In this document: piece after piece, positions 50,503 through 58,552 of the stretch | Layout of the letters: each line of letters opens with the position of its first letter | How positions within the stretch are numbered: position 1 is the stretch's first letter | DNA from: Alphaproteobacteria bacterium | Lineage (GTDB): Bacteria > Pseudomonadota > Alphaproteobacteria > UBA8366 > Aestuariispiraceae | NCBI GenBank assembly: GCA_006844765.1 | Contig: SPJV01000077.1 | Span: 1 to 64,000 of the forward strand | Length of the DNA stretch: 64,000 nt | Direction: 5' to 3' | Program-made: the position numbers and the translations under genes | The notes under the pieces: generated by a model | The model's database searches: none | The model's input: the letters and a program-made list of their open reading frames with translations, nothing else | What the model was told of the DNA's origin: nothing

Positions 50503-52488
50503 ATGAGCGATCTCTTTCAAAACAACAAATCTCCGGAAGACTATAGTGCCAAGGACATTGAGGTCCTGGAAGGCCTTGAACCTGTCCGGCATCGACCCGG
50601 TATGTATATCGGCGGTACTGATGAACGCGCCTATCACCATCTCGTGGCCGAGGTGTTGGATAACTCCATGGATGAGGCCGTTGCCGGCCATGCGAGCCGG
50701 ATCGAGATCGAGCTGCGCGCCGATGAAACTGTGTTGATTCGGGACAATGGTCGCGGCATTCCCGTCGACCCGCATCCGAAATTCAAGAATAAATCAGCGC
50801 TTGAAGTCATTCTGACGACTTTGCACTCCGGCGGGAAGTTTTCCGGCAAGGTTTATGCGACATCTGGCGGTCTTCACGGTGTTGGGATCTCGGTCGTCAA
50901 TGCCCTGTCCGAAAGCTTGGTGATCGAGGTTGCACGAGAACGCAAACTCTGGCGCCAGGAATACTCCCGTGGCACGCCGCAAACCCCCTTGAAAGCGATG
51001 GGCGATACGCCGAACCGACGTGGCACCACGGTCATTTTCAAGCCGGACCCTGATATCTTCGGCACCAAAATGAAATTTGAACCGGGGCGTTTGTTCCGGA
51101 TGGCGCGCTCGAAAGCCTATTTGTTCAAGGGTGTGGAAATCCGTTGGAGTTGCGCACCTGAGTTGATCGCCGATAACAGTGATGTACCGGAAAAATCAGT
51201 ATTGCACTTCCCGGGTGGCCTTCGTGACTTCCTGACGGCGTCACTGGGAACGCGGCCAACACTGACCCCCCGCCCCTTCTCCGGTCATATCGAAGCCGAA
51301 AACAGCGTCGGCCGGGCAGAATGGGCTGTGCATTGGCCAAATGATGGCGATGGCTTCATCAACACCTATTGTAACACCGTCCCCACCCCACAAGGGGGCA
51401 CGCATGAAAGCGGCATGCGTTCCGCCCTGGGGAAAAGCCTTCGGGCCTATGGCGAACTGATCGGTGAGAAGCGCGCAAAAGACATCACCGGCGAAGATAT
51501 CGTTGGCGAAGCTTGTTGCATGTTATCGGTCTTTATTCCCGACCCGCAGTTTCAGGGTCAGACGAAGGACAAGCTCTCCTCTCCCGAAGGGGGGAAGCTG
51601 GTCGAAATGGCCTTGAAAGATCGCTTCGATCACTGGCTGACCGAAGACCCCGCCGGATCCCGGGACTTACTGGATCGGATCATTGAGCGGGTCGATGAGC
51701 GTCAGAAGCGAAGGCAGCAAAAGGAACTGCGCCGAAAGACGCCGACACGGAAACTCCGGCTCCCTGGGAAACTCGCTGACTGTTCGTCGGACGCCCGGGA
51801 AGGCACAGAGATTTTTCTGGTCGAGGGTGATAGCGCGGGCGGTTCCGCCAAGCAGGCGCGCAACAGGAAAACCCAGGCGATCCTTCCCCTCAAAGGGAAA
51901 ATCCTTAACGTTGCCAGCGCATCGGCCGACAAACTCAAGCAGAACCAGGAACTGAAGGATATCATCCAGGCGCTCGGCTGTGGTACGCGCGCGGATTTCA
52001 GCCTGGAGAAACTGCGTTATGAGCGTGTGGTACTGATGACCGATGCCGATGTTGACGGCGCCCATATCGCATCGCTGCTGATGACATTCTTCTATCGCGA
52101 AATGCCGGGGCTTGTGGAAGCAGGGCGGCTCTTCCTGGCAATGCCGCCGCTATTCCGTCTGACTCAGGGTGCCAGATCTGTCTATGCCCGCGATGATGCC
52201 CATAAGGACGCGCTTCTAAAGTCCGAATTCAAGGTCAATGCAAAGGTCGATATCAGCCGATTTAAGGGGCTGGGCGAAATGCCGCCGGCTCAGCTGAAAG
52301 ACACGACCATGGATCCGAAGAAGCGCACCCTTATCCGGGTTGAACTGCCGGACCGCACGAAGGAAGATGAGCTGGATGCCGCAAGGCGCGCGGCCAAGAC
52401 TGTGGAAACCCTGATGGGGAAGAAGCCGGAATTGCGGTTCAAGTTTATCCAGGAACATGCTGCCTTTGTTAAAGAGCTCGATATCTAA
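50503..52488 (+). CDS. parE: DNA topoisomerase IV subunit B
   Basis: A 661-residue GyrB/ParE-type subunit providing ATPase and Toprim functions to topoisomerase IV, which unlinks daughter chromosomes with ParC. The GHKL ATPase shows EVLDNSMDEAVAGHA, RDNGRGIPVD and the ATP-lid TSGGLHGVG. The Toprim domain shows LVEGDSAGGSAKQARNRKTQAILPLKGKILNV and the metal-binding DADVDGAHI. YARDDA-type and RFKGLGEMPP segments, the absence of the GyrB insertion and the short length identify ParE. parC is not in this window. The gene probably has a leaderless transcript. Confidence 0.96.
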   Translation: MSDLFQNNKSPEDYSAKDIEVLEGLEPVRHRPGMYIGGTDERAYHHLVAEVLDNSMDEAVAGHASRIEIELRADETVLIRDNGRGIPVDPHPKFKNKSALEVILTTLHSGGKFSGKVYATSGGLHGVGISVVNALSESLVIEVARERKLWRQEYSRGTPQTPLKAMGDTPNRRGTTVIFKPDPDIFGTKMKFEPGRLFRMARSKAYLFKGVEIRWSCAPELIADNSDVPEKSVLHFPGGLRDFLTASLGTRPTLTPRPFSGHIEAENSVGRAEWAVHWPNDGDGFINTYCNTVPTPQGGTHESGMRSALGKSLRAYGELIGEKRAKDITGEDIVGEACCMLSVFIPDPQFQGQTKDKLSSPEGGKLVEMALKDRFDHWLTEDPAGSRDLLDRIIERVDERQKRRQQKELRRKTPTRKLRLPGKLADCSSDAREGTEIFLVEGDSAGGSAKQARNRKTQAILPLKGKILNVASASADKLKQNQELKDIIQALGCGTRADFSLEKLRYERVVLMTDADVDGAHIASLLMTFFYREMPGLVEAGRLFLAMPPLFRLTQGARSVYARDDAHKDALLKSEFKVNAKVDISRFKGLGEMPPAQLKDTTMDPKKRTLIRVELPDRTKEDELDAARRAAKTVETLMGKKPELRFKFIQEHAAFVKELDI

Positions 52489-52567
52489 CAATCGGGTAAT
52501 CGGACCTTCGGGCAATCAAAACTTCTGGCAGCCATCAAGATTTAGCATGCATTTAATGATCCGGTTC

Positions 52568-52597
52568 TTGAGACAATCAGCGTATTTACGCTATAGT
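52568..52597 (+). promoter_or_regulatory. Putative promoter of the lipoprotein gene
   Basis: TTGAGA (52568-52573), 18 bases, TATAGT (52592-52597), about 65 bases before the ATG at 52664. Both boxes differ from consensus by one base. Confidence 0.55.
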
Positions 52598-52663
52598 TGC
52601 TTCAGGAAATGGGGGGCTCATCAAACGCGGCGGTTTCCGTCCGCAGAATGAGGCTCGTGTATC

Positions 52664-53266
52664 ATGACAAACAATCATTCTTCCAAGTTTAGTCTGGGAC
52701 GTCTTCTTGCGGTCTCCATCGTGGGAACAGTTGCCCTTGTCGGATGCGCCTTCGACGGGTCGTTGCTCTATCGCGAATCCTTCCAGGAACGCTATGACCA
52801 TGACCAATTGATGGCCTTCAATGGCGACAAGCAGATGCGGTTGGACGTTTACGGGAATCCCTTCGAAGAAAATGCGGATACCGTTGCGACCGCCGTCTCC
52901 AAGGCAATGTATGGTCATAATGACGGGCTGCCGATTGAATTCACCGCATCGCCTTCACCGGAAACCTTTGAGCATAATCGCGTCGTGGTCCTGTTCCAGC
53001 CGCCACCAAGCGCGATCGGACGCACAGTTTGCGATGGCAGCACCCTGGCATCGGCTGACCCAGGTGCCGGCGGTAACAGTAATGTCGAAGCGCTCATTGC
53101 CTTTTGTTGGCGCGGGGCGGAAAGAAGCTCCCTTCGCATCCGGATGGGGGACATTTCAAGCCTGCAAGATCCGTCTTTCGACACTATGTTCAGCCGCGCA
53201 ACCAACCGCCTCATGCCCTACAAAAATCCATTCTCCGGATCGGAGACCTGCAGGCCGAACTGCTGA
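52664..53266 (+). CDS. Hypothetical lipoprotein
   Basis: A 200-residue protein with an N-terminal lipoprotein signal (LLAVSIVGTVALVGC, Cys28). The mature protein has no recognised family. It contains YRESFQERYDHDQLMAFNGDKQMRLDVYGNPF near its N-terminus and two Cys pairs that may form disulfides (GRTVCDGST with IAFCWRG, and ETCRPNC at the C-terminus). It should be attached to the inner or outer membrane on the periplasmic side. It has its own promoter between parE and the convergent isochorismatase gene. Confidence 0.8.
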   Translation: MTNNHSSKFSLGRLLAVSIVGTVALVGCAFDGSLLYRESFQERYDHDQLMAFNGDKQMRLDVYGNPFEENADTVATAVSKAMYGHNDGLPIEFTASPSPETFEHNRVVVLFQPPPSAIGRTVCDGSTLASADPGAGGNSNVEALIAFCWRGAERSSLRIRMGDISSLQDPSFDTMFSRATNRLMPYKNPFSGSETCRPNC

Positions 53267-53326
53267 AAGCGCCGACTGGATCGTTTGCTGCGATTGAAGT
53301 ATTGGGAATACGCCAACGCCTGTTGG

Positions 53327-53869
53327 TTATTGGATCAGTTTGCGCATGTCTCTAAATACACTGGAGTCTGCGCGAACGGTCCATTCGAACAATACCATTT
53401 CTACATTTACCAAAGCGATACCGCTATCGCGGAGCCGCCCTTCGGCAAGGCGAACACTCTCCGGGGTCCGGGAAGTAATGGCATCGGCAACCACACACAC
53501 ATCATACCCCATCGCCTTGAACCCAAGCGCGCTTTGCAACACACAGACATGGGACTCGATCCCGCACAGGACCAACTGCGGTCGCGTCAAGGCTGACACG
53601 CGAGCCGCAAGGGCATCATCCGCGGCACAGGAGAAATGCGTTTTTGCGAGCACCTCTTCCTCGTCTGCTCGGTTTGCAATCGCTTCAACAGTTGGACCAA
53701 GCCCTCGCGGATATTGCTCACTGACCGTGACCGGCACATCAACCAACCGGGCACCATCGATTAACCGGCCGCTATTGGTGATCATTGGTTCGGGGTCATG
53801 CATCACCGGAACCAGACGCTCCTGAATATCAATGACGAGCAGTTGTGCATGATCTGCATTGAGTAACAT
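53327..53869 (-). CDS. Isochorismatase-family hydrolase
   Basis: A 180-residue cysteine-hydrolase-fold protein of the YcaC/isochorismatase group. The triad is Asp (LLVIDIQERLVPVM), Lys (LAKTHFSCAAD) and Cys (LCGIESHVCVLQSAL), all present. The family hydrolyses amides or thioesters; single-domain members of this size mostly have unknown substrates. It stands alone between a convergent lipoprotein gene and the divergent RNA helicase. Confidence 0.9.
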   Translation of the reverse strand: MLLNADHAQLLVIDIQERLVPVMHDPEPMITNSGRLIDGARLVDVPVTVSEQYPRGLGPTVEAIANRADEEEVLAKTHFSCAADDALAARVSALTRPQLVLCGIESHVCVLQSALGFKAMGYDVCVVADAITSRTPESVRLAEGRLRDSGIALVNVEMVLFEWTVRADSSVFRDMRKLIQ

Positions 53870-54051
53870 GGCGCCCTAGCCTTCCGCTGAAAGATAATCA
53901 CAGGATTATTGAAATACTGCGCATCCCGGCAAGGGCACAACAAAATACCGTAACATGCGTCTTTAGAGGCAAATGCCGTCGCATCATTGCGACACTACGC
54001 CCAGGATCGTCCAAAAGCGCCTGAAATGCAGGAAAATCGCAGGAAACGCCG

Positions 54052-54079
54052 TTGACTAGATTAACACGCCCCCTATAGT
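54052..54079 (+). promoter_or_regulatory. Promoter of the DEAD-box helicase gene
   Basis: TTGACT (54052-54057), 16 bases, TATAGT (54074-54079). The predicted start near 54086 leaves a 5' leader of about 48 bases before ATG 54134. Confidence 0.65.
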
Positions 54080-54133
54080 CCGCCGCGATTTCACCGCAAA
54101 AGCATTCTTTTAACAACGGGCAGACCTGACCGA

Positions 54134-55525
54134 ATGACCACTACTTTCGCCGATCTCGGCCTTGGTGACGAGGTCCTCCGTGCCGTCACCGACGCGGGCT
54201 ATAGCACGCCCACGCCAATTCAGGAAAAAGCCATCCCTGCCGTTCTTATGAACAAGGATATTTTGGGATGTGCGCAAACCGGGACCGGAAAAACCGCGTC
54301 CTTTACCCTACCGATGATCGACATTCTGGCTCATGGCCGGTCGCGGGCGCGGATGCCACGCTCTGTCATTCTGGAGCCAACGCGGGAACTCGCCGCCCAG
54401 GTCGCCGAGAATTTTGAGACCTATGGTAAGTATCACAAGCTGACGATGGCCTTGCTGATTGGTGGCGTCAGTTTTGGCGAACAGGATCAAAAACTGTCCC
54501 GCGGGGTCGATGTTCTGATCGCAACGCCTGGTCGTCTGATCGATCACTGCGAGCGGGGAAAGATCATCCTGACCGACACCAAGATTCTTGTAATCGATGA
54601 AGGTGATCGGATGCTCGACATGGGTTTCATTCCCGATGTCGAGAAGCTTGTCTCTCTGATGCCGAAGATGCGTCAGACACTGATGTTCTCGGCCACCATG
54701 CCGCCCGAAATTCGCAAGCTTGCACGTCAGTTTCAGGACGACCCGAAAGAAATCACCGTCGCGCCGCCGGCATCGACCGCCGACACGATTGAGCAAGTAT
54801 TGATCCGCACTGACAGCCGCAAGAAACGCAAGGAATTGCTCCGTATCCTGGAACAGGAAAAGATCGACAACGCCTTGATCTTCCTGAACCGCAAGCGCGA
54901 TGTGGCAAGCCTCTATCGATCCTTGGAACAAAGTGGTTATTCCGTCGGCGCGTTGCATGGCGACATGGACCAATACAAGCGCATGGAATGGCTTGAAAAG
55001 TTCAGGCAAAAAGAAATCACCATCCTCGTCTGCTCCGATGTTGCAGCGCGCGGGTTAGATATTCCCTCGGTCGGGCATGTGATCAACTACGACGTTCCCT
55101 CCCACGCCGAAGACTATGTCCATCGTATTGGCAGGACCGGTCGCGCGGGGCGGCAAGGCAAAGCCTTCATGCTCGCCACGGACCTGGACGAAAAACAGAT
55201 TACATCGATTGAAAAGCTGATTGGCCGGAAAATCGATCTGAATGCCGCAGCCCCATCCCCGACTCCGAAGGCTGAGGCTGAAGAATCCGAAACGCCCAAA
55301 CGCAAGACCGCCAGCCGGCGCAGCCCAAAGGCACGCGAAGAAAAACAGCCGCCAGAAAGCAGTCGCGAAGACGGACGGGATGCCGAACGCAAATCAAAAT
55401 CGGAGAAACCATCTCGCCGTAAACGGTTTGCAAATGATGAGGTGGGGTCTGTTCCGGATACATCCGACCTGCCTTTCGGCGAGACCGATCTAGTTCCTGC
55501 ATTTTTGCGGCGGCCCGGACTTTAG
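54134..55525 (+). CDS. DEAD-box ATP-dependent RNA helicase (RhlE/RhlB-like), motif II DEGD
   Basis: A 463-residue RNA helicase. The Q motif is FADLGLGDEVLRAVTDAGYSTPTPIQ, motif I AQTGTGKT, Ia PTRELA, III SATMP, IV ALIFLNRKRD, V VAARGLDIP and VI YVHRIGRTGRAG, all standard. Motif II reads VIDEGDRMLD, so the usual DEAD is DEGD; the Asp and Glu that hold Mg-ATP and the last Asp are kept. The C-terminal 110 residues are charged (Lys/Arg/Glu/Ser) and probably bind RNA or partners. It should remodel RNA in the cytoplasm, for example in ribosome assembly, cold adaptation or mRNA decay. Confidence 0.94.
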   Translation: MTTTFADLGLGDEVLRAVTDAGYSTPTPIQEKAIPAVLMNKDILGCAQTGTGKTASFTLPMIDILAHGRSRARMPRSVILEPTRELAAQVAENFETYGKYHKLTMALLIGGVSFGEQDQKLSRGVDVLIATPGRLIDHCERGKIILTDTKILVIDEGDRMLDMGFIPDVEKLVSLMPKMRQTLMFSATMPPEIRKLARQFQDDPKEITVAPPASTADTIEQVLIRTDSRKKRKELLRILEQEKIDNALIFLNRKRDVASLYRSLEQSGYSVGALHGDMDQYKRMEWLEKFRQKEITILVCSDVAARGLDIPSVGHVINYDVPSHAEDYVHRIGRTGRAGRQGKAFMLATDLDEKQITSIEKLIGRKIDLNAAAPSPTPKAEAEESETPKRKTASRRSPKAREEKQPPESSREDGRDAERKSKSEKPSRRKRFANDEVGSVPDTSDLPFGETDLVPAFLRRPGL

Positions 55526-55668
55526 ATCCGCCGCTTGAGGTCGAACAGGTCTTGCCATCTCTGACGCTGCTGTTCACTCTTCCGCATCATTCACTATTGG
55601 CCGGTTCAATTCGTTGAATTGCGGCAATGAAACCGCCGCTTTGGTCTGCGTTAAGGGAGCAACCACCG

Positions 55669-55908
55669 ATGAAAGCGCTGTTCGTTCAAGTAAAATGCGA
55701 GCTCGGTGAAGCCTATAAGGTCGCCGATGCAGCGATCTCGGATATCGAAGAGGTCTCAGAGGTTTATTCTACCTCAGGACAGTTTGATCTTCTCTTGAAA
55801 TGTTACTTGGACAATGAGTCAGATATTGGCCGATTTGTAACAGATTCCATACAAAATTTACCGGGCGTTAAGGATACTCACACGATAATTACCTTCAAAG
55901 CCTTCTAA
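55669..55908 (+). CDS. Stand-alone Lrp/AsnC ligand-binding (RAM) domain protein
   Basis: A 79-residue protein made only of the effector domain of Lrp/AsnC regulators, with no DNA-binding helix-turn-helix. ATG 55669 follows AAGGGAGC (55653-55660). KALFVQVKCELGEAYKVADAAI, VSEVYSTSGQFDLLLKCYL and PGVKDTHTIITFKAF are the three fold-defining parts. Such stand-alone domains form rings that bind amino acids and may modulate other regulators. Single gene ahead of cheZ (49-base gap). Confidence 0.92.
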   Translation: MKALFVQVKCELGEAYKVADAAISDIEEVSEVYSTSGQFDLLLKCYLDNESDIGRFVTDSIQNLPGVKDTHTIITFKAF

Positions 55909-55957
55909 ACGAATCACGCAAACAATAATAAAATAGGCGCAATGGCGGAGTAATTTC

Positions 55958-56524
55958 ATGAGTGATGATCAATCGAATTCGCACGATAGACGATCCAATG
56001 ACCGGCTTCTAAAGGCTGAAATTGTTAGCCTTGTTCAGTATGTGAAGCGCTTCCGCGAAGAAATCGCGCAAATGGTTCAACGCGACGGAGACCAAACGCG
56101 CTTTGAAAGTATGGCGGATCAGTTGGATGCCATCGTCGGTGCGACAGAAAAAGCAACGCATTCTATTCTGGAACGCGCCGAAACCTTGGATACAGTGGCA
56201 GAAGAACTCCGCAACTGCGAGGACAAGGCAGAACGGGACAAACTATGTGACAAGCTGAACAATGAATCTCAGCTGCTCATGGAAAACTGCACGTTCCAGG
56301 ACATTACCGGGCAACGCGTTACCAAAATCGTCCGTTCCATGAAGTTCGTTGAAGAACGTGTCTTTCACATGGTTGATCTATGGGGCGCCGAAGAGATCGA
56401 GCGCCTGGCCGAAGAATTTGAAGACCAGAACCGACCGGAAGGCGATGAAGCCCTGCTGCAAGGCCCGGCGCTTGATTCTGAACAAACAATCTCTCAGGAC
56501 GAAATCGACAAGCTATTCGACTGA
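55958..56524 (+). CDS. cheZ: CheY-P phosphatase CheZ
   Basis: A 188-residue, almost wholly helical protein of the CheZ family. The catalytic segment is NCTFQDITGQRVTKIV, with Asp115 and Gln119 in the positions of E. coli Asp143 and Gln147. It removes phosphate from CheY-P to shorten the chemotaxis signal. The last residues, ISQDEIDKLFD (178-188), resemble the FliM N-terminal CheY-binding peptide (LSQxEIDxLL) more than the E. coli CheZ tail. No other chemotaxis gene is adjacent; the nearest receiver is the CheY-like gene at 6.9 kb. GGAG precedes the ATG. Confidence 0.9.
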   Translation: MSDDQSNSHDRRSNDRLLKAEIVSLVQYVKRFREEIAQMVQRDGDQTRFESMADQLDAIVGATEKATHSILERAETLDTVAEELRNCEDKAERDKLCDKLNNESQLLMENCTFQDITGQRVTKIVRSMKFVEERVFHMVDLWGAEEIERLAEEFEDQNRPEGDEALLQGPALDSEQTISQDEIDKLFD

Positions 56525-56588
56525 TCCCCCGAACCCGATTATCCTCTCGAGCATCGCAATTGATGCTCGCCTTTTTAACGGATAGTCG

Positions 56589-57512
56589 ATGCCCCAGCCC
56601 CTTGACCGACGCCTTCATGCTTACCGGGAAGACTTGGCCGATGCCCGTTTGGAAGGCCAAGTGGATGCAAAGCAGTTTGTAACAGGTCGCCCGGCATGGG
56701 TTACGGCAGCTCCCTCAACCCCGCTTCGTCCCGCACCCGGTCTCTCCCTCGCCTATGACACGGAATTGCTGTTTGGTGAGGCCGTGCGGATTTTTGAGGA
56801 CGCCTTACCGGCAGACGACGGGATCGGTTGGGCCTGGGTCCAAGCCCAGCGCGACGGCTATGTGGGCTATTGTCCCTCAGCAAGCCTTTCAGCCGGAGAG
56901 ACACCGCAACCGACGCATTTCCTTTCAGTCGCCAGAAGCCAACGATATGCGGCGCCGAGGCTCAAGCTGCCACCCCAAGACATCCTTACCATGGGCGCGG
57001 AAGTCACGGTTGTCGGCATGGATGGAAAATACGCAGCATTGCAGGATGGCAGTTTCGTCTATGCCGATCACCTGCGTCCTATCGACCAACCGGAAACAGA
57101 CCCGGCATCAGTTGCCTTGAGGTTGTTGGAAACCCCTTATGTCTGGGGCGGTAAGTCGGGTTTAGGATTTGATTGCTCCGCCCTGGTGCAACTCTCCTTA
57201 CAGGCCTGCGGTATCGCCTGCCCCCGCGACACGGATATGCAGGCGGCGATGACATGGGACAACCTCCCCACCGACAGCGGATCGGATGAGCTGCAGCGAA
57301 ATGATCTGATCTTCTGGACAGGCCATGTCGGGATGATGTTAAACGGAGCGGAAATCATCCATGCGAATGCAACCGATATGTCCACGCGGATCTGGTCTCT
57401 GGACATATTGAGGGACCATATCCTGAAAATGGAGGGGAACACGGTTTCTCGGATCCTCCGCAAGCCACTCAATTGGATGCCTCTTACAGCATCGTCGGAC
57501 GCGCCCTCATGA
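56589..57512 (+). CDS. NlpC/P60-family cell-wall hydrolase with SH3-like domains
   Basis: A 307-residue protein. The first part (about 35-170) contains two bacterial SH3-like repeats (ELLFGEAVRIFEDALPADDGIGWAWVQ; GAEVTVVGMDGKYAALQDG). The C-terminal NlpC/P60 domain (about 175-295) has the catalytic Cys in GLGFDCSALVQ and His in FWTGHVGMML, plus IHANATDM for the third residue. It cleaves gamma-D-glutamyl-diamino-acid bonds in peptidoglycan peptides. No signal peptide is visible, so it may act on recycled cytoplasmic muropeptides. The stop overlaps the next start (ATGA). Confidence 0.92.
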   Translation: MPQPLDRRLHAYREDLADARLEGQVDAKQFVTGRPAWVTAAPSTPLRPAPGLSLAYDTELLFGEAVRIFEDALPADDGIGWAWVQAQRDGYVGYCPSASLSAGETPQPTHFLSVARSQRYAAPRLKLPPQDILTMGAEVTVVGMDGKYAALQDGSFVYADHLRPIDQPETDPASVALRLLETPYVWGGKSGLGFDCSALVQLSLQACGIACPRDTDMQAAMTWDNLPTDSGSDELQRNDLIFWTGHVGMMLNGAEIIHANATDMSTRIWSLDILRDHILKMEGNTVSRILRKPLNWMPLTASSDAPS

Positions 57513-58141
57513 GCGATCGCCCCACCGCCGCCCGCAAAGCAGCACCGCCGCGTGCCTGGCAAAGAATGCTCAGCGGGCGCCGCTTGGACCTCTTGGACCC
57601 TTCGCCGATCGATGTCGAGATTGAAGATATCGCCCATGGGCTATCCCGTGTCGCCCGTTGGAACGGACAGACCACAGGTGCCTGGGGTTATAGCGTCGCA
57701 CAGCATTCGGTCTTGGTTGAATTCTTGATCACCAAACTTGCTCCGAAGGCGACCCCGGAAGAACGGATGACCGCTTTGCTCCATGATGCAGGCGAATACG
57801 TGGTTGGTGACATGATCTCTCCCTTCAAGGCGGCACTCGGTTACGATTACCGGGAACTGGAGGATCGCCTGCAGTCGGCCATCCACATACGATTTGGTCT
57901 GCCCCCGAAAACGCCGGAGCGCCTCAAGAAGCTCATAAAGAAAGCGGACCGCGCTTCGGCCTATGTTGAGGCAATATCGATTGCCGGTTTCTCCGTGACC
58001 GAAGCACGGCAGTTTTGGGGGAGGCTCCCCTCACCTTTGGAGTCTGCCCGCCTTGATGCGACGCCGGAGCCACCGGATGAGGCCAAGAATGCCTTCCTGG
58101 ACCGCTTTCAAAGTCTTTCCACTGCTCTGGGCCGCGAATAA
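57509..58141 (+). CDS. HD-domain phosphohydrolase (YfbR-like)
   Basis: A 210-residue HD-superfamily protein. ATG 57509 overlaps the NlpC/P60 stop, setting the start. The metal site is formed by His in AQHSVLVEF, the HD pair in ALLHDAGEYVVGD and a later Asp in KADRASAYVEA. The LLHDAGEYVVGDMISPFK stretch is typical of YfbR-type 5'-nucleotidases that act on deoxynucleoside monophosphates. The substrate is unproven. Coupled to the cell-wall hydrolase gene. Confidence 0.88.
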   Translation: MSDRPTAARKAAPPRAWQRMLSGRRLDLLDPSPIDVEIEDIAHGLSRVARWNGQTTGAWGYSVAQHSVLVEFLITKLAPKATPEERMTALLHDAGEYVVGDMISPFKAALGYDYRELEDRLQSAIHIRFGLPPKTPERLKKLIKKADRASAYVEAISIAGFSVTEARQFWGRLPSPLESARLDATPEPPDEAKNAFLDRFQSLSTALGRE

Positions 58142-58234
58142 CATCGCAAACTCGCCGCAAGCGCTTGAAAGACAATCGGATAATCCGCTACGATACCAAC
58201 GCGCAATTAAATACAGTTTCCAAGGGGCATTCAC

Positions 58235-58522
58235 ATGGCGCTGACGCAAGCGAAGGTCATTCATTTGCGCGAGGTAAAGCCAGCAAAGAAAAAAGCCGGC
58301 GCCCGCCCGACCAAGGCGCAGCGCGACTATCTCTGCCGTGGTCTTGGCCAACCGGGCGGAAAGCTGCCGCTGTTTGACGATGTCGGTGCCCGCATGAGTG
58401 ACCGGACAGTCCGGAGCTGTATCGAACAAGGCTGGGCCGAACCCTGGTTCAACAATCCTCTAAAGCCCGATTGGCTGGTCTGTAAACTGACCGACGCCGG
58501 TCGTGATGCAGTCGGACAGTAA
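58235..58522 (+). CDS. Small hypothetical protein, possible winged-helix
   Basis: A 95-residue basic protein, family not named. After a Lys/Arg-rich start (REVKPAKKKAGARPTKAQRDYLCRGLGQ) comes LPLFDDVGARMSDRTVRSCIEQGWAEPWF and LVCKLTDAGRDAVG. The last block is the recognition-wing pattern seen in many short MarR-like or winged-helix proteins (LTDAGR), so DNA binding is possible. No signal peptide or membrane segment. It lies between the HD gene and the transpeptidase gene on the same strand. Confidence 0.72.
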   Translation: MALTQAKVIHLREVKPAKKKAGARPTKAQRDYLCRGLGQPGGKLPLFDDVGARMSDRTVRSCIEQGWAEPWFNNPLKPDWLVCKLTDAGRDAVGQ

Positions 58523-58552
58523 CCCTATGCTAAGCACCCTGGGACGGTCGCA

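Noticed and set aside
53898..54116. 72-codon minus-strand ORF before the RNA helicase
   Set aside because: It covers the helicase promoter and leader, has no ribosome site and no recognisable sequence.
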